From Sedimentibacter sp. MB31-C6 (GTDB taxonomy: Bacteria; Bacillota; Clostridia; Tissierellales; Sedimentibacteraceae), in assembly GCF_035934735.1 (NCBI RefSeq), contig NZ_CP142396.1, positions 248,001 to 312,000 of the forward strand: a stretch of 64,000 nt of DNA, given 5' to 3'. A program made the position numbers and the translations under genes. How positions within the stretch are numbered: position 1 is the stretch's first letter; each line of letters starts with the position of its first letter. Below the pieces are notes generated by a model. That model saw only the letters and a program-made list of their open reading frames with translations. It searched no databases and was not told the origin of the DNA. This document shows positions 54,720 to 64,000 of this stretch, in pieces.

Positions 54720-56404
54720 CTAATATTTACTCCAGTATAGTAATATTTAAGTATTTTTTCATAATCAAATCCTTCTTCTGCCATTTCTTTTGCACCGTAT
54801 TGGCTCATACCAATACCATGTCCCCATCCTCTACCATTAAAAGTATATTTAGAAGAATTTACACTTTCTATGGTAACTCCTTTTGAGCTTATAAAAGCTA
54901 CATTCTCTTTATTTAATTCATAATTACCATTACTTGATATTACAGCTCTTCCATTTAAAGCACCAGAATCTAAAAATTCACTAGAATCTGATAACTCATC
55001 TTCTTCTAATATAGAACCTATTATACCATCTTCATCTGAATTTGATTTAAAATTACTAAAGTAATTTTCATTTGTAAAATAAAAGAAATTACCACTACCA
55101 ATCATGAACCATGAACTTTTAAGTCCTAATAATAATCTTGCGTTTTCCTTCTTATATGAAATTTCTCCAATATCAGTTGAAAATATACATTCTATAACTC
55201 TGTTATTCTCAGATATATCTGTTATTTCAATTCCATAAATTCTATTTATGGCATGTCCATCTTCTCTTAACATATCAATAATATCATCTTTTGAATAAGA
55301 TATTTCCCATTCATTATGAGGTGAGTCCGAATTATTTGAAAATTCATCATCTACGCCTCTTAAATAAGGAACCTCTTCATACCAAATATTCTCAGAATCT
55401 TCAGTCATGCCCCCACTTGTAGAATGATAAAATGCATGTATTAGTTCTCCATCATAATAAATCATTTCTCCCATAGTTTCATCAACAGCTTTATTAGATA
55501 ATTTATTTTCACTAAAATATCCCCTATATACTTGGCTGTTTTGATTATCGTCTAAATCATAGCCATAAGATGAATTAGGAGTTATACAAGAAACAGCATA
55601 AGTTCTAGCTGCTACAGATTGAGCCTTTATTGACTCAATATGCCATGATGCTGAAATCTCATTAGGTACTACACCATATAAATAACTTTCTAAATCTACA
55701 TAATTTATTGATATTAATTTATAATTTTCAATTATATAAAATCCAATCATCCCTCTATATGGCCTGTTATCAATTTTTATCATTTCTACTTCTTCGCCAC
55801 TATTGTAGGAAGTAAAGAAAATATTGTAATTCTTACTATACATAAATTCTATATCATTATTATCATTATAAATAACGACATTTTGACTTTCACCATTTTC
55901 AATTATACTATCTAAACCATTATCTTCTAAAACAGTCACTAATTCATTTGCCTGCTTTTCATCAACATAGGAACCAGAGTAAATTTCATATTCCGAACCA
56001 TTATAAAAAGGGTAAAATTTAATTCCAGTTCTTTCATTAAGTATCTCAATTTCATTTTCAACTTCTTCATAAGTAAAAAAACTATCTTTTAGACAAACAT
56101 GATATGGTCCAACAACTGCACCGTTTCCTTTTCCTTCAAAAAAATTGAATTTGCTATCATAAAAAGAATCAAGCAATATACTCAAATTGTTATCTGTTTT
56201 AAATAATAGTTCCATATTGTCATTTTTATTCTTATACACAGATATATTATCATATCCATCAAGTTCAGCTTGTTCATTATATTGCCTTGGGGATCTAATT
56301 CTAACCCTTACATTATATTCCTCATCTTCAAATGCTAATACAACATTAGTTGAAAACAGAATTGTAATTATACATATTGATAAAATTATGTAAATTTTTC
56401 TCAT
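54716..56404 (-). CDS. SpoIID/LytB-domain lytic protein
   Basis: About 562 residues. Signal peptide ([22 protein letters not shown]), a region resembling a SPOR repeat ([21 protein letters not shown]...[20 protein letters not shown]), and a SpoIID domain with [21 protein letters not shown] and, at the end, [22 protein letters not shown]. SpoIID enzymes are lytic transglycosylases for peptidoglycan lacking stem peptides. Members next to ruv/queA genes in Clostridia are common and need not be sporulation-specific. ATG 56404 after CAGGTGG. Confidence 0.9.
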   Translation of the reverse strand: MRKIYIILSICIITILFSTNVVLAFEDEEYNVRVRIRSPRQYNEQAELDGYDNISVYKNKNDNMELLFKTDNNLSILLDSFYDSKFNFFEGKGNGAVVGPYHVCLKDSFFTYEEVENEIEILNERTGIKFYPFYNGSEYEIYSGSYVDEKQANELVTVLEDNGLDSIIENGESQNVVIYNDNNDIEFMYSKNYNIFFTSYNSGEEVEMIKIDNRPYRGMIGFYIIENYKLISINYVDLESYLYGVVPNEISASWHIESIKAQSVAARTYAVSCITPNSSYGYDLDDNQNSQVYRGYFSENKLSNKAVDETMGEMIYYDGELIHAFYHSTSGGMTEDSENIWYEEVPYLRGVDDEFSNNSDSPHNEWEISYSKDDIIDMLREDGHAINRIYGIEITDISENNRVIECIFSTDIGEISYKKENARLLLGLKSSWFMIGSGNFFYFTNENYFSNFKSNSDEDGIIGSILEEDELSDSSEFLDSGALNGRAVISSNGNYELNKENVAFISSKGVTIESVNSSKYTFNGRGWGHGIGMSQYGAKEMAEEGFDYEKILKYYYTGVNIR

Positions 56405-56419
56405 AATACCCACCTGTCA

Positions 56420-57460
56420 CTATTCTAAGTCAATAATAATTTGATTAGAATTAGAATTATTTTTTACCTTATTTACATGTTTATAACCTAGTTCTGTAAC
56501 AACTCTTCCTCTAGGCGTACGATTTATAAATCCAATTTGTAGAAGAAAAGGCTCATAAACATCTTCTATGGTTCCTTTTTCTTCTCCTATTGATGCTGCA
56601 AGAGTATCTAATCCTACAGGACCACCTTTATAATAGTCAATTATAGTATTCAAAATTCGTCTATCTAACTTATCTAGCCCAATTTCGTCTATTTCAAACA
56701 TTCTTAATGCCTTGTCTGCAGTACTTATATCAATAGAGCCATTAGATTTTACTAAAGCATAATCTCTAACACGTTTTAAAAGTCTATTTGCAATTCTTGG
56801 TGTCCCTCTAGAACGCTTAGCTATTTCTTTAGCTCCTTCTTCGCTAATCTCTATATTCATTATGACAGCTGAACGTAAAACAATTCGTTGTAAATCTTCA
56901 TTATTATAAAAGTCTAAATTGCACAATACTCCAAATCTATCACGTAAAGGTGATGCAAGCATACCTGATCTAGTAGTTGCTCCAATTAACGTGAACTTAG
57001 GTAAGTCTAGTCTTATTGATCTAGCAGATGGTCCTTTACCTATAATTATATCTAATGCATAATCTTCAAGAGCAGGGTACATTATTTCTTCAACACTTTT
57101 ATTAAGCCTATGAATTTCATCTATAAAGAGAACATCATTTTCATTCAAATTAGTTAATATTGCAGCTAAATCTCCAGGTCGTTCAATTGCTGGTCCAGAA
57201 GTTACTCTAATATTAACATTCATTTCATTTGATATAATATTCGCCAAAGTAGTTTTACCTAAACCTGGTGGCCCTGATAAAAGAACATGATCTAAAGGTT
57301 GATTTCTCATTTTTGCAGATTCAATAAATATTTCTAATATTTCTTTAACTTTATCTTGGCCAACATACTGGGTAAGCTTTTGAGGTCTCAGACTTAGCTC
57401 AATATCTTCTTCCCCTGGTTTAAGAGTGCTAGTAACTATTTCATTTTCTCTATCATTCAT
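56420..57460 (-). CDS. ruvB: Holliday junction branch migration ATPase RuvB
   Basis: 346 residues. [18 protein letters not shown], Walker A ([14 protein letters not shown]), Walker B ([24 protein letters not shown] split) and RuvB-specific [18 protein letters not shown] and [12 protein letters not shown]. The motor of RuvAB. It follows ruvA closely. Confidence 0.97.
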   Translation of the reverse strand: MNDRENEIVTSTLKPGEEDIELSLRPQKLTQYVGQDKVKEILEIFIESAKMRNQPLDHVLLSGPPGLGKTTLANIISNEMNVNIRVTSGPAIERPGDLAAILTNLNENDVLFIDEIHRLNKSVEEIMYPALEDYALDIIIGKGPSARSIRLDLPKFTLIGATTRSGMLASPLRDRFGVLCNLDFYNNEDLQRIVLRSAVIMNIEISEEGAKEIAKRSRGTPRIANRLLKRVRDYALVKSNGSIDISTADKALRMFEIDEIGLDKLDRRILNTIIDYYKGGPVGLDTLAASIGEEKGTIEDVYEPFLLQIGFINRTPRGRVVTELGYKHVNKVKNNSNSNQIIIDLE

Positions 57461-57472
57461 CCCATTACCTAC

Positions 57473-58069
57473 CTACCTATTTATATTTTTTAATGCCTCT
57501 TTTATTATATCATTTTCGGATTTTCCAGTTAAATCCATATTATCTAAAGTTTTTTTAGCTTCAAATTGATTGAAACCAAGAGATATTAAAGCATTTAAAA
57601 CATCAGAAGTTTCTGAATTACTTTGAATAGAAATTTCATCTATTTTATCATCAGAAGTTATGCCTTCCAATGTACCAACTTTATCCTTTAGTTCAAGTAT
57701 AATTTTACTTGCAGTTTTCTTACCAATACCAGGAACTTTTGACATTTTGACTGTATCATCTTTTAGTATTATCTCTTTAATCGTATTTATATTATAAGTT
57801 GACAGCACTGAAAGTCCAGCCTTTGGACCTATGCCATTTACTAATATAAGTTTTTTAAACATTTCAAGTTCCTCAGATTTTAAAAAACCATATAAAGCCA
57901 ATATGTCTTCTCTTATATGTAAATATGTATATATACAAACATTATCCCCTTCGTTAAGCATTTTTAATGTAGAAAGAGAAGTGCTAATAAAATATCCTAT
58001 ATTATTATTTTCTATAACTAAATAATCTAAACCTTTTTTTATAACTTCACCTTTAATAAAGCTTATCAT
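57473..58069 (-). CDS. ruvA: Holliday junction DNA helicase subunit RuvA
   Basis: About 198 residues. OB-fold (MISFIKGEVIKKGLDYLVIE), two helix-hairpin-helix motifs (LILVNGIGPKAGLSVLS and MSKVPGIGKKTASKIILELK) and domain III at the C-terminus (DVLNALISLGFNQFEAKKTL). The ATG at 58069 follows AGAGGAGAATT and matches the usual N-terminus; a longer reading adds seven residues. Confidence 0.96.
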   Translation of the reverse strand: MISFIKGEVIKKGLDYLVIENNNIGYFISTSLSTLKMLNEGDNVCIYTYLHIREDILALYGFLKSEELEMFKKLILVNGIGPKAGLSVLSTYNINTIKEIILKDDTVKMSKVPGIGKKTASKIILELKDKVGTLEGITSDDKIDEISIQSNSETSDVLNALISLGFNQFEAKKTLDNMDLTGKSENDIIKEALKNINR

Positions 58070-58121
58070 AATTCTCCTCTCTAAACACATGTTATCTTGA
58101 AACTGCTAACTTTTCTTTAAT

Positions 58122-58622
58122 CTAATATTTCAGTATTTTAAAATTTTCAGCATATTTCAGTGAATGAGCATGGCAAATTGCAACTGCTAATCCATCAGCA
58201 ACATCATCTGGTTTTGGTATTGAATCTAATTTAAGAATTATTTTTACCATTTCTTGTACTTGTCTTTTTTCTGCCCTTCCATAACCAACTATACCTTGCT
58301 TTATTTGGAGAGGAGTGTATTCATACAAAGGTATTGAATTATTTACTGCTGCCAAAAGATGAACACCTCTTGCTTGTGCAACTGCAATGGCAGTTTTAAC
58401 ATTTTTGTTATAAAACAATTCCTCTATTGCTACAGCTTCAGGCTTGTACATTTTAAACAACTCACTATAACAGTCATATATTTTTTTTAACCTTAATGGA
58501 AATTCTTCGCAACTTTCAGTTGTAATAGCTCCATACTCTAAAACATCAAATTTATTCCCTATATAATTTAAAACACCATAACCTGATATTGCAAGGCCAG
58601 GATCTATACCAAATATTATCAT
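58122..58622 (-). CDS. ruvC: Crossover junction endodeoxyribonuclease RuvC
   Basis: About 166 residues. Catalytic acidic residues in [23 protein letters not shown] and the final [13 protein letters not shown]. Resolves Holliday junctions with RuvAB. I take ATG 58622, after AGAGGAATTACA, as the true start because family members begin MxxxGIDPG. First gene of the ruvCAB-spoIID-queA-tgt-yajC run. Confidence 0.96.
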   Translation of the reverse strand: MIIFGIDPGLAISGYGVLNYIGNKFDVLEYGAITTESCEEFPLRLKKIYDCYSELFKMYKPEAVAIEELFYNKNVKTAIAVAQARGVHLLAAVNNSIPLYEYTPLQIKQGIVGYGRAEKRQVQEMVKIILKLDSIPKPDDVADGLAVAICHAHSLKYAENFKILKY

Positions 58623-58833
58623 TGTAATTCCTCTAATTCTTAATCTTGACAAATATGTTTACCTATTCCTTTACTATCGTTCATTATAGCATATGTTACT
58701 TCCTTTGTTAAGAATAATTTACATATAGTTCTTAAGAAAAAATATAATATGAAGCTTTAGAACTAGGAAAAATTATATTTTGCAATATATTAAATTGTGA
58801 TATAATATATTCATTAAGACAATTGGAGGAATT

Positions 58834-59985
58834 ATGTTTAAGAAGGAAAGCAAACTTAAAAGGTTTGATTTTATATTGTTTTTTACATCAATATTTTTAT
58901 CTATATATGGTTTTATAATTATTAACAGTGCAACAATGAGTAAAGTTAACGGAAGTGAGCCTTTTTTAAAAACACAAATAATAGCTTTTATTTTAGGATT
59001 GTTTATAATGTTGTTTTTGCTTTTTATTGATTATGATATTTATGGAAGCTTTTACATTCCAATTTATGTTATATCTGTTGGACTGTTGTTATATGCTTTA
59101 ATTAATTCTGTAAGTGCATCTGATTGGGGGGATGTAAGGAGTTGGATTGCAATAGGACCAATTGTATTTCAGCCATCAGAAGTAGCTAAATTCGGCGTTA
59201 TTATATCATTGGCGAAATTTATTGATTTACACAAGGAAAGTATAAATGAACCAATTGTATTATTGAAAATATTAGCATTTGCACTATTCCCTGTTTTTCT
59301 GATTTTGTTGCAACCTGATTTAGGAACTTCTTTAGTTTTTATATTTTTCATTGCAATTATGATATTTATATCAGAAATTAATTATAGATATATTATGACA
59401 ATATTAATTATTACATTAGTACTTCTTATTATTGGACTAGGTGCATTCTTCTATATAATGCAAGATTACACATTAGGAGACAATTATCAATTTGATAGAA
59501 TTGTTACATTCTTTTATCCTGAACTTGATCCCGAAGATACTGGTTATCAAGTAATTCAGTCAAAAACTGCAATCGGATCTGGTATGCTTTATGGTAGAGG
59601 ACTTTACAACGGAGTACAAAATCAGCTTGGATACCTGCCAACAAAGGAAACAGATTTTATATTTGCCGTTATTGGTGAGGAATTAGGATTGTTAGGTGGA
59701 CTTCTATTATTGATTTTGTATGCTATTTTATTGTACAGATTAATTAAAATAGCTAAACATGCTGCAAATTTATTTGGCTCCCTAATTGTTACAGGTATTA
59801 CAGCTATGTTCTTATTTCATATCTTTGAAAATGTAGGGATGACAATGGGACTTATGCCAGTTACTGGTATACCTCTCCCCTTCATTAGTTATGGAGGAAC
59901 ATTTATGTTAATTAATATGATAAGCATCGGACTAGCTTTAAGTGTTGGAATGAAACGAGGTAAAATTGATTTGAACGATTTATAA
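58834..59985 (+). CDS. rodA: Cell-wall SEDS polymerase RodA
   Basis: 383 residues, about ten membrane helices. SEDS motifs: IAIGPIVFQPSEVAKFGVII, PDLGTSLVF, the periplasmic loop GRGLYNGVQNQLGYLPTKETDFIFAVIGEELG in parts, and the C-terminal LMPVTGIPLPFISYGGTFMLINM. Peptidoglycan glycosyltransferase of the elongasome. RodA and FtsW are similar; the short N-terminus and NSATMS suggest RodA. ATG after TTGGAGGAATT. Confidence 0.88.
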   Translation: MFKKESKLKRFDFILFFTSIFLSIYGFIIINSATMSKVNGSEPFLKTQIIAFILGLFIMLFLLFIDYDIYGSFYIPIYVISVGLLLYALINSVSASDWGDVRSWIAIGPIVFQPSEVAKFGVIISLAKFIDLHKESINEPIVLLKILAFALFPVFLILLQPDLGTSLVFIFFIAIMIFISEINYRYIMTILIITLVLLIIGLGAFFYIMQDYTLGDNYQFDRIVTFFYPELDPEDTGYQVIQSKTAIGSGMLYGRGLYNGVQNQLGYLPTKETDFIFAVIGEELGLLGGLLLLILYAILLYRLIKIAKHAANLFGSLIVTGITAMFLFHIFENVGMTMGLMPVTGIPLPFISYGGTFMLINMISIGLALSVGMKRGKIDLNDL

Positions 59986-59992
59986 ATAAATG

Positions 59993-60040
59993 TAGTGTCG
60001 CATAAAATGATATTCGGGTCGCATGCAATGCGACCCCTAC
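59993..60040. repeat. Dispersed palindrome, copy 5 (compensatory variant)
   Basis: GGGTCGCAT-GCA-ATGCGACCCCTAC at 60016-60040. The A:T pair of other copies is T:A here, so pairing is kept. A partial half-copy (TGTAGTGTCGCAT) sits at 59991-60003, just after the rodA stop. Confidence 0.75.
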
Positions 60041-60045
60041 TACAT

Positions 60046-61701
60046 TTATTCGAAACAGCTTCCTCCAATAAACTCTCTTAAAATAGATGTATTAGGAATA
60101 GCACTTTCACATTCTAAAGTTTTAAAGTAACTTAAAAACTTTAATAGTCTTTGTCTTTCAGGGAAAAATTCACTGTCTTCATCAATTTCCTTTATCAACG
60201 GTAAAGCATATTTTTTTAAAACACATAATTCATATACTAATGCAGAATTAAATATAGCGTCTGCATTTTCTTGATATGGGAAAATATATTTCTCCGCACC
60301 TCGCAATACATTATCCCATAATTCCATTGTTTTTAGAGCATTATTACCTCTATGAGTATTATCTCTTACTATACGTCTAATAAGTCTTAAATCAGAGGTA
60401 GCAATATGATTATGATTATCAATATTTAATTGTGTTAACGCACTTATATAAATTTTATATTTATTCTTGTGAGGAATATTTTTAGTCAACTCGTCGTTAA
60501 GACCATGGATTCCCTCAACAATTATTATATGTTCCTTTGATAATGTAACTGGTTCTCTCGTAAATTCCCTTTCTCCAGTAATAAAATTATAAACTGGAAT
60601 ATTAACCGTATCACCAGCCATTAAATCTAATAATTGTTCATTAAACAAATCTAAATCTACAGCTTTTATTGTTTCAAAATCATAATCTCCGTTTTCATCT
60701 TTTGGTGTAAGGCTTCTGTTTACAAAATAATCATCTAATGATAGTGCATATGTTTTTTTACCATTCACCCTTAATTGAATTGAAAGCCTTTGTGCAAAAG
60801 TTGTTTTACCAGAAGAAGATGGACCTGAAATTAATACTATTTTAATATTTTTGTCACTTGTTATTTCATCTGCTATATATGCAATTTTTTTCTCATGTAA
60901 TGCTTCGTTGATGCGAATCATATCTTCAATAGTACTATCTGCTATTTTATTATTTAAAGCACCAACATATCCAACATCCATTATTTCCCCCCATTCTTCT
61001 GTTTCTCTGAAAACTTTAGATATCTTCTTTTGTTCAATATATTCAGGAAGCTCGAAATTGTTTTCTTTTGTTGGGAAATTTAATATCACTCCAGGATAAA
61101 ATAACTTTAAATCAAACTTATCTATAACATTCGTATTTGGAGCTAAATATCCATAAAAATTATCATAATAATCTTCTAGCTTATATACTCTAATTTTATC
61201 CTTATTCCAATGATTCAAAAGTTCTACCTTATCATCCATTCCCTGTTTGTTAAAAATTTCCTTTGCATCCTTAACATTTAAAAATGTTTGTTCTATAGGT
61301 TTTTGATCATCTATTATTTCTTGCATTTTGATTTTAACTTTGCTGACATCATTTAAGTGAATTGCTTTTTTATTTTTAATTTCAATATATAAACCCTTAT
61401 TAAGAGAATGCTCTATAGAAACATCTATATTTTCAAATATATCCTTACATGCCTTAATAAATACTAAACTTAATGTTCTAACATAAACCCTATGACCATC
61501 ATTATCTTTTATATCTAAAAATTCTATTTTGTCATTTTCTGTAAATGAACTACTTATTAATTCTTGTAACTTATTATTTACTTTAGCAACAAGAAACCTT
61601 TTATAATCATCTTTATAAATTTTTTTTGCCAAACTATATAATGTTTCATTATTATTAACTTCTACTATTTCATTGTTTCTATTAACTAAAATAATCTTCA
61701 T
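60046..61701 (-). CDS. Nucleoside kinase with N-terminal TGS-like domain
   Basis: 551 residues. The N-terminal 60 residues resemble a TGS/ubiquitin-like domain, residues about 60-190 a threonyl-tRNA-synthetase editing-like region, and residues about 285-500 a PRK/uridine kinase domain with Walker A GPSSSGKTTFAQR and the DDYFVNR and VEGIHGLND motifs. The whole architecture is widespread in Clostridia and is annotated as nucleoside (uridine) kinase; the role of the front domains is unclear. The ATG overlaps the stop of the RluA-type gene (ATGA). Confidence 0.85.
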   Translation of the reverse strand: MKIILVNRNNEIVEVNNNETLYSLAKKIYKDDYKRFLVAKVNNKLQELISSSFTENDKIEFLDIKDNDGHRVYVRTLSLVFIKACKDIFENIDVSIEHSLNKGLYIEIKNKKAIHLNDVSKVKIKMQEIIDDQKPIEQTFLNVKDAKEIFNKQGMDDKVELLNHWNKDKIRVYKLEDYYDNFYGYLAPNTNVIDKFDLKLFYPGVILNFPTKENNFELPEYIEQKKISKVFRETEEWGEIMDVGYVGALNNKIADSTIEDMIRINEALHEKKIAYIADEITSDKNIKIVLISGPSSSGKTTFAQRLSIQLRVNGKKTYALSLDDYFVNRSLTPKDENGDYDFETIKAVDLDLFNEQLLDLMAGDTVNIPVYNFITGEREFTREPVTLSKEHIIIVEGIHGLNDELTKNIPHKNKYKIYISALTQLNIDNHNHIATSDLRLIRRIVRDNTHRGNNALKTMELWDNVLRGAEKYIFPYQENADAIFNSALVYELCVLKKYALPLIKEIDEDSEFFPERQRLLKFLSYFKTLECESAIPNTSILREFIGGSCFE

Positions 61702-62630
61702 TTATTTCCTCCCTGGTTTTTAGATATTATCTCTCTTTCTTTTATATCAGATTTTATTATCTTACCATTTAAATAAGCTAATTCCTCTTCATAACCGTTT
61801 AATATTAATTTATATGCATGTAGCACTTGATATTTTTCATTGTCCTTTTTCCCATACTTTTTATCACCAACAATAGGGTGTCCAATTGAAGATAAGTGAG
61901 CTCTAATTTGGTGGGCTCTCCCTGTTTCAAGTTCAATTTCAATCCAACTATACTTACCTTCATTTTTAATGGGATGAGCGTATGTAACTATTTTTTTTGT
62001 ATTTTCTCCTTTCCTTTTCACAACTTTAACCATATTCTTATTTTCATTCTTAATTAAATAGTCACTTAATTCTAAATCATCACTAATTATTCCATGTATT
62101 TTTGCAATATAATATTTTTTTATATTCCTTTCTCTAATAGCCTTATTCGTCTGCTTTAAAGTATTGTAATTTTTAGCAGCAATTACTAATCCCGATGTAT
62201 TTTTATCAAGTCTATTACAAACTGCTGGTTTAAAAGTGAAACTTATATTTTTCTCTTTTGCATCTAAATACATCTTAATTTCATCTACTAGACTTTTTGT
62301 ACTAGTTGCGTCAGGTTGAGTACTTAATCCTACAGGTTTATTTACAATTAATATATTATCATCTTCGTAAACTGTCTTAAAATGTATGCTAGTTTCTTTT
62401 AAAGATTTCTTTTCTCTAAACTTAGAAATTGTTTCATCAGATAAATAAATTTGAACTTTATCATCTATTTTTAATATTATTTCAGGTTGTATTCTTAAAT
62501 TATTTAACTTAATATTCTTTTTTCTTATCATTTTATGAATAAAAGATTGATTTGCCTTATTTAAGTATTTTTTTAAAAACCGATCAACCCTTTGCCCTGC
62601 TTCGTTATTTGTTATAATTATTTCCTTCAT
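61698..62630 (-). CDS. RluA-family pseudouridine synthase
   Basis: 310 residues. S4 RNA-binding domain at the N-terminus (RVDRFLKKYLNKANQSFIHKMIRKKNIKLN), then the synthase core with catalytic Asp in NRLDKNTSGLVIAAK and the GRAHQIRAHLSSIGHPIVGDKKYG motif. It modifies uridines in rRNA, most like RluC/RluD, but the exact site is not clear. Confidence 0.92.
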   Translation of the reverse strand: MKEIIITNNEAGQRVDRFLKKYLNKANQSFIHKMIRKKNIKLNNLRIQPEIILKIDDKVQIYLSDETISKFREKKSLKETSIHFKTVYEDDNILIVNKPVGLSTQPDATSTKSLVDEIKMYLDAKEKNISFTFKPAVCNRLDKNTSGLVIAAKNYNTLKQTNKAIRERNIKKYYIAKIHGIISDDLELSDYLIKNENKNMVKVVKRKGENTKKIVTYAHPIKNEGKYSWIEIELETGRAHQIRAHLSSIGHPIVGDKKYGKKDNEKYQVLHAYKLILNGYEEELAYLNGKIIKSDIKEREIISKNQGGNK

Positions 62631-62792
62631 AATTTCTCCATTTTTACTTTTTATTAATTATATCAAATTATAAGAAAAGTTTATACAATAAATTGAAAAT
62701 ATTAACATGTTTTTATTGAATGAAATTATTGAAAATGTATTCTTTTTATGTTAATATATTATGTGGTAGTTATAAATTGACGAGGTGTACAT

Positions 62793-63341
62793 ATGAAAAA
62801 AATAATAAATGCCATAAGAGATTTTTTATACAATATAACTGACTATGGATTGATAATTGCTGTAATTGTAATTATGGTTGCTATCTTGGCATGGAGGTTT
62901 AACTTATTATTTAATAAAGATATAGAAAAAGAAGTAATTGCTGATGGAGCAGACATAATACAAATTGATGATGAACACGATTCAACTTCTAACCTTAATG
63001 ATAATACTGATGAAATAGATGATGAAATAGATGATGAAAAACCTGAGGTTTCTGATAATGAGGATACGGAAGAACCAGATAATACTGATACAAAGGAACC
63101 TGATGATACTGAAGGCAATAATGTAAGTGATGTTATTGCTACAATTGAAATTCCAGAGGGATCTTTTCCATCTAGTATAGGCGATATTCTTGTAAACTCA
63201 AATTTAATTAATAATAAAAATGAATTTTTAAATAGATCTGTTGAATTAGGACTTGATACACGATTGAGAAGCGGAACCTTTGAAATTGCAGTTGGAACTT
63301 CATTGGATAATATAATCAAAATAATAGCAAACGCAAATTAA
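62793..63341 (+). CDS. Membrane-anchored MltG-like (LysM-like) protein, no catalytic domain
   Basis: 182 residues. One membrane helix (about 18-40, GLIIAVIVIMVAILAWRF), then a long Asp/Glu/Thr-rich linker with EPDNTDTKEPDDTE repeats (about 60-110), then IEIPEGSFPSSIGDILVNSNLINNKNEFLNRSVELGLDTRLRSGTFEI cut near 118-165. This last part resembles the LysM-like N-terminal domain of MltG (YceG). The lytic domain is missing, so it may be a regulator or a peptidoglycan binder. Confidence 0.65.
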   Translation: MKKIINAIRDFLYNITDYGLIIAVIVIMVAILAWRFNLLFNKDIEKEVIADGADIIQIDDEHDSTSNLNDNTDEIDDEIDDEKPEVSDNEDTEEPDNTDTKEPDDTEGNNVSDVIATIEIPEGSFPSSIGDILVNSNLINNKNEFLNRSVELGLDTRLRSGTFEIAVGTSLDNIIKIIANAN

Positions 63342-63355
63342 GCGAAGGAACTAAT

Positions 63356-63382
63356 GCGGGACGCATGCAATGCGTCCCCTAC
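63356..63382. repeat. Dispersed palindrome, copy 6
   Basis: GCGGGACGCAT-GCA-ATGCGTCCCCTAC, 14 bases after the MltG-like stop and directly before a terminator. Confidence 0.8.
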
Positions 63383-63411
63383 AAAAATGGGCGAATTAAT
63401 CGCCCATTTTT
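63383..63411. terminator. Bidirectional terminator
   Basis: AAAAATGGGCGA / TCGCCCATTTTT, a perfect 12-bp stem with a 5-base loop, between two convergent genes. Confidence 0.85.
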
Positions 63412-63964
63412 AATATTTTTGATTTACGTAATAATCAATAACTGATTTTTTTCTTTTATCTAAAAATACATTCTCTTTTTTTAAAACTTCTAACAACCAT
63501 AAGCACTTTGAATGCAAAACTGCATATTCATAATTACTAAGTACTATTTCGTATAGTTTACCTTCTAGATTTAAAGACTCCATTTTAATAAAATATGCTT
63601 CAACATTTTCATAATGTAAAAATCTTAAGAGTCTAAATGTAGTTTTATCCTTTTCGTTATAATAATAATCAGCTTCATTTAAATATTTGTTATAGAAACT
63701 TATGTGTTTACCCTTATCCTTAATTTCTTGAGCAATCATCCTGTGGTATTTAGCCATCATATTATAATATTGATAATTGTACATTCCCTTTTCAAAACTA
63801 TCAATTCTTTGAAATGGTTTAATGCTTTTTTCTAGCATATATTTATAATTGAGCTCTAAATATTCTTTTTTATTAATATCTCCATTCATATGTTGAATAA
63901 TCAACATATCTCGATGCTCAAAAAAATCATCAAAAATTGTTTTATTAGGTTTAAAATAATTCAT
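63410..63964 (-). CDS. DUF6648-like protein
   Basis: 184 residues, soluble, highly charged and rich in Tyr, Lys and Glu, with no signal peptide. The pattern FDDFFEHRDMLIIQHMNGDI, IKPFQRIDSFEKGMYNYQYY and HSKCLWLLEVLKKENVFLD matches what I recall of DUF6648, a clostridial family of unknown function. It begins close to the window end and its promoter is not visible. Confidence 0.6.
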   Translation of the reverse strand: MNYFKPNKTIFDDFFEHRDMLIIQHMNGDINKKEYLELNYKYMLEKSIKPFQRIDSFEKGMYNYQYYNMMAKYHRMIAQEIKDKGKHISFYNKYLNEADYYYNEKDKTTFRLLRFLHYENVEAYFIKMESLNLEGKLYEIVLSNYEYAVLHSKCLWLLEVLKKENVFLDKRKKSVIDYYVNQKY

Positions 63965-64000
63965 AAATTCACTCTTTCTAATTTGTCATTCCTTACTAAG

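Overview
This window looks like chromosome from an anaerobic, low-GC Firmicute of the Clostridia/Tissierellia kind. The evidence is the AT-rich DNA, the SCIFF ranthipeptide and its radical-SAM maturase, HemZ, the T-box leader of aspS, Fe-S serine dehydratase, PdaA-like and SpoIID-like proteins, and the order apt-recJ-lapA...yajC-tgt-queA-spoIID-ruvBAC that is usual in Clostridia. No rRNA, prophage, CRISPR array or intact insertion sequence was seen. The genus is not determined; Sedimentibacter-like is only a guess.

Layout. 1-4.9 kb: DUF3343, a protein I do not recognise, rarA, an RseC-like gene, and aspS behind an Asp T-box. 4.9-8.8 kb: L-serine dehydratase (sdaAB-sdaAA), a dicarboxylate/amino-acid symporter and a PdaA-like deacetylase. 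9-16.4 kb: DUF1622, an AgrC/AgrA-like pair downstream of a small ECF-sigma-like protein, a MacAB/YknXYZ-like exporter and a SIMPL protein. 16.5-33.8 kb: a molybdoenzyme respiration block. 34-38.5 kb: an ABC-2 exporter, birA-bioY with a BirA box, and tRNA-Ser(CGA). 38.6-64 kb: housekeeping core (hemZ, dtd, relA/spoT, apt, recJ, SCIFF locus, a P-type ATPase behind a Mn-type riboswitch, yajC-tgt-queA-spoIID-ruvBAC, rodA, a nucleoside kinase, an RluA-type synthase, an MltG-like protein and DUF6648).

The most interesting region is 16.5-33.8 kb. What first looks like two broken genes (28496-29287 and 26213-28414) is one continuous frame interrupted by a single in-frame UGA. The UGA sits where DMSO-reductase-family enzymes carry their metal ligand, and a 7-bp hairpin with a GGA loop starts 13 nt after it. 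I read it as a selenocysteine-containing, Tat-exported molybdopterin reductase of about 1020 residues, most like the tetrathionate/selenate/arsenate reductase branch (TtrA/SrdA/ArrA). Behind it come a TorD-like chaperone, a four-cluster ferredoxin subunit, a private Tat translocase, a second Fe-S protein, a FecCD-type metal transporter behind a probable Moco riboswitch, a MobA-MoeA fusion and MobB. Upstream are a periplasmic binding protein without its own transporter, a Cache-domain histidine kinase and a sigma-54 activator, with a clean -24/-12 promoter in front of the reductase. The block therefore holds sensing, regulation, metal supply, cofactor completion, folding, export and electron transfer for one terminal reductase. 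The substrate is unknown, and no NrfD-type membrane anchor is present.

A second layer is non-coding: six copies of a small palindrome (consensus GTAGGGGACGCAT-N3-ATGCGTCCC, with one compensatory base-pair change) lie in intergenic gaps, mostly just after stop codons, and one 260-bp gap holds at least six consecutive hairpins.
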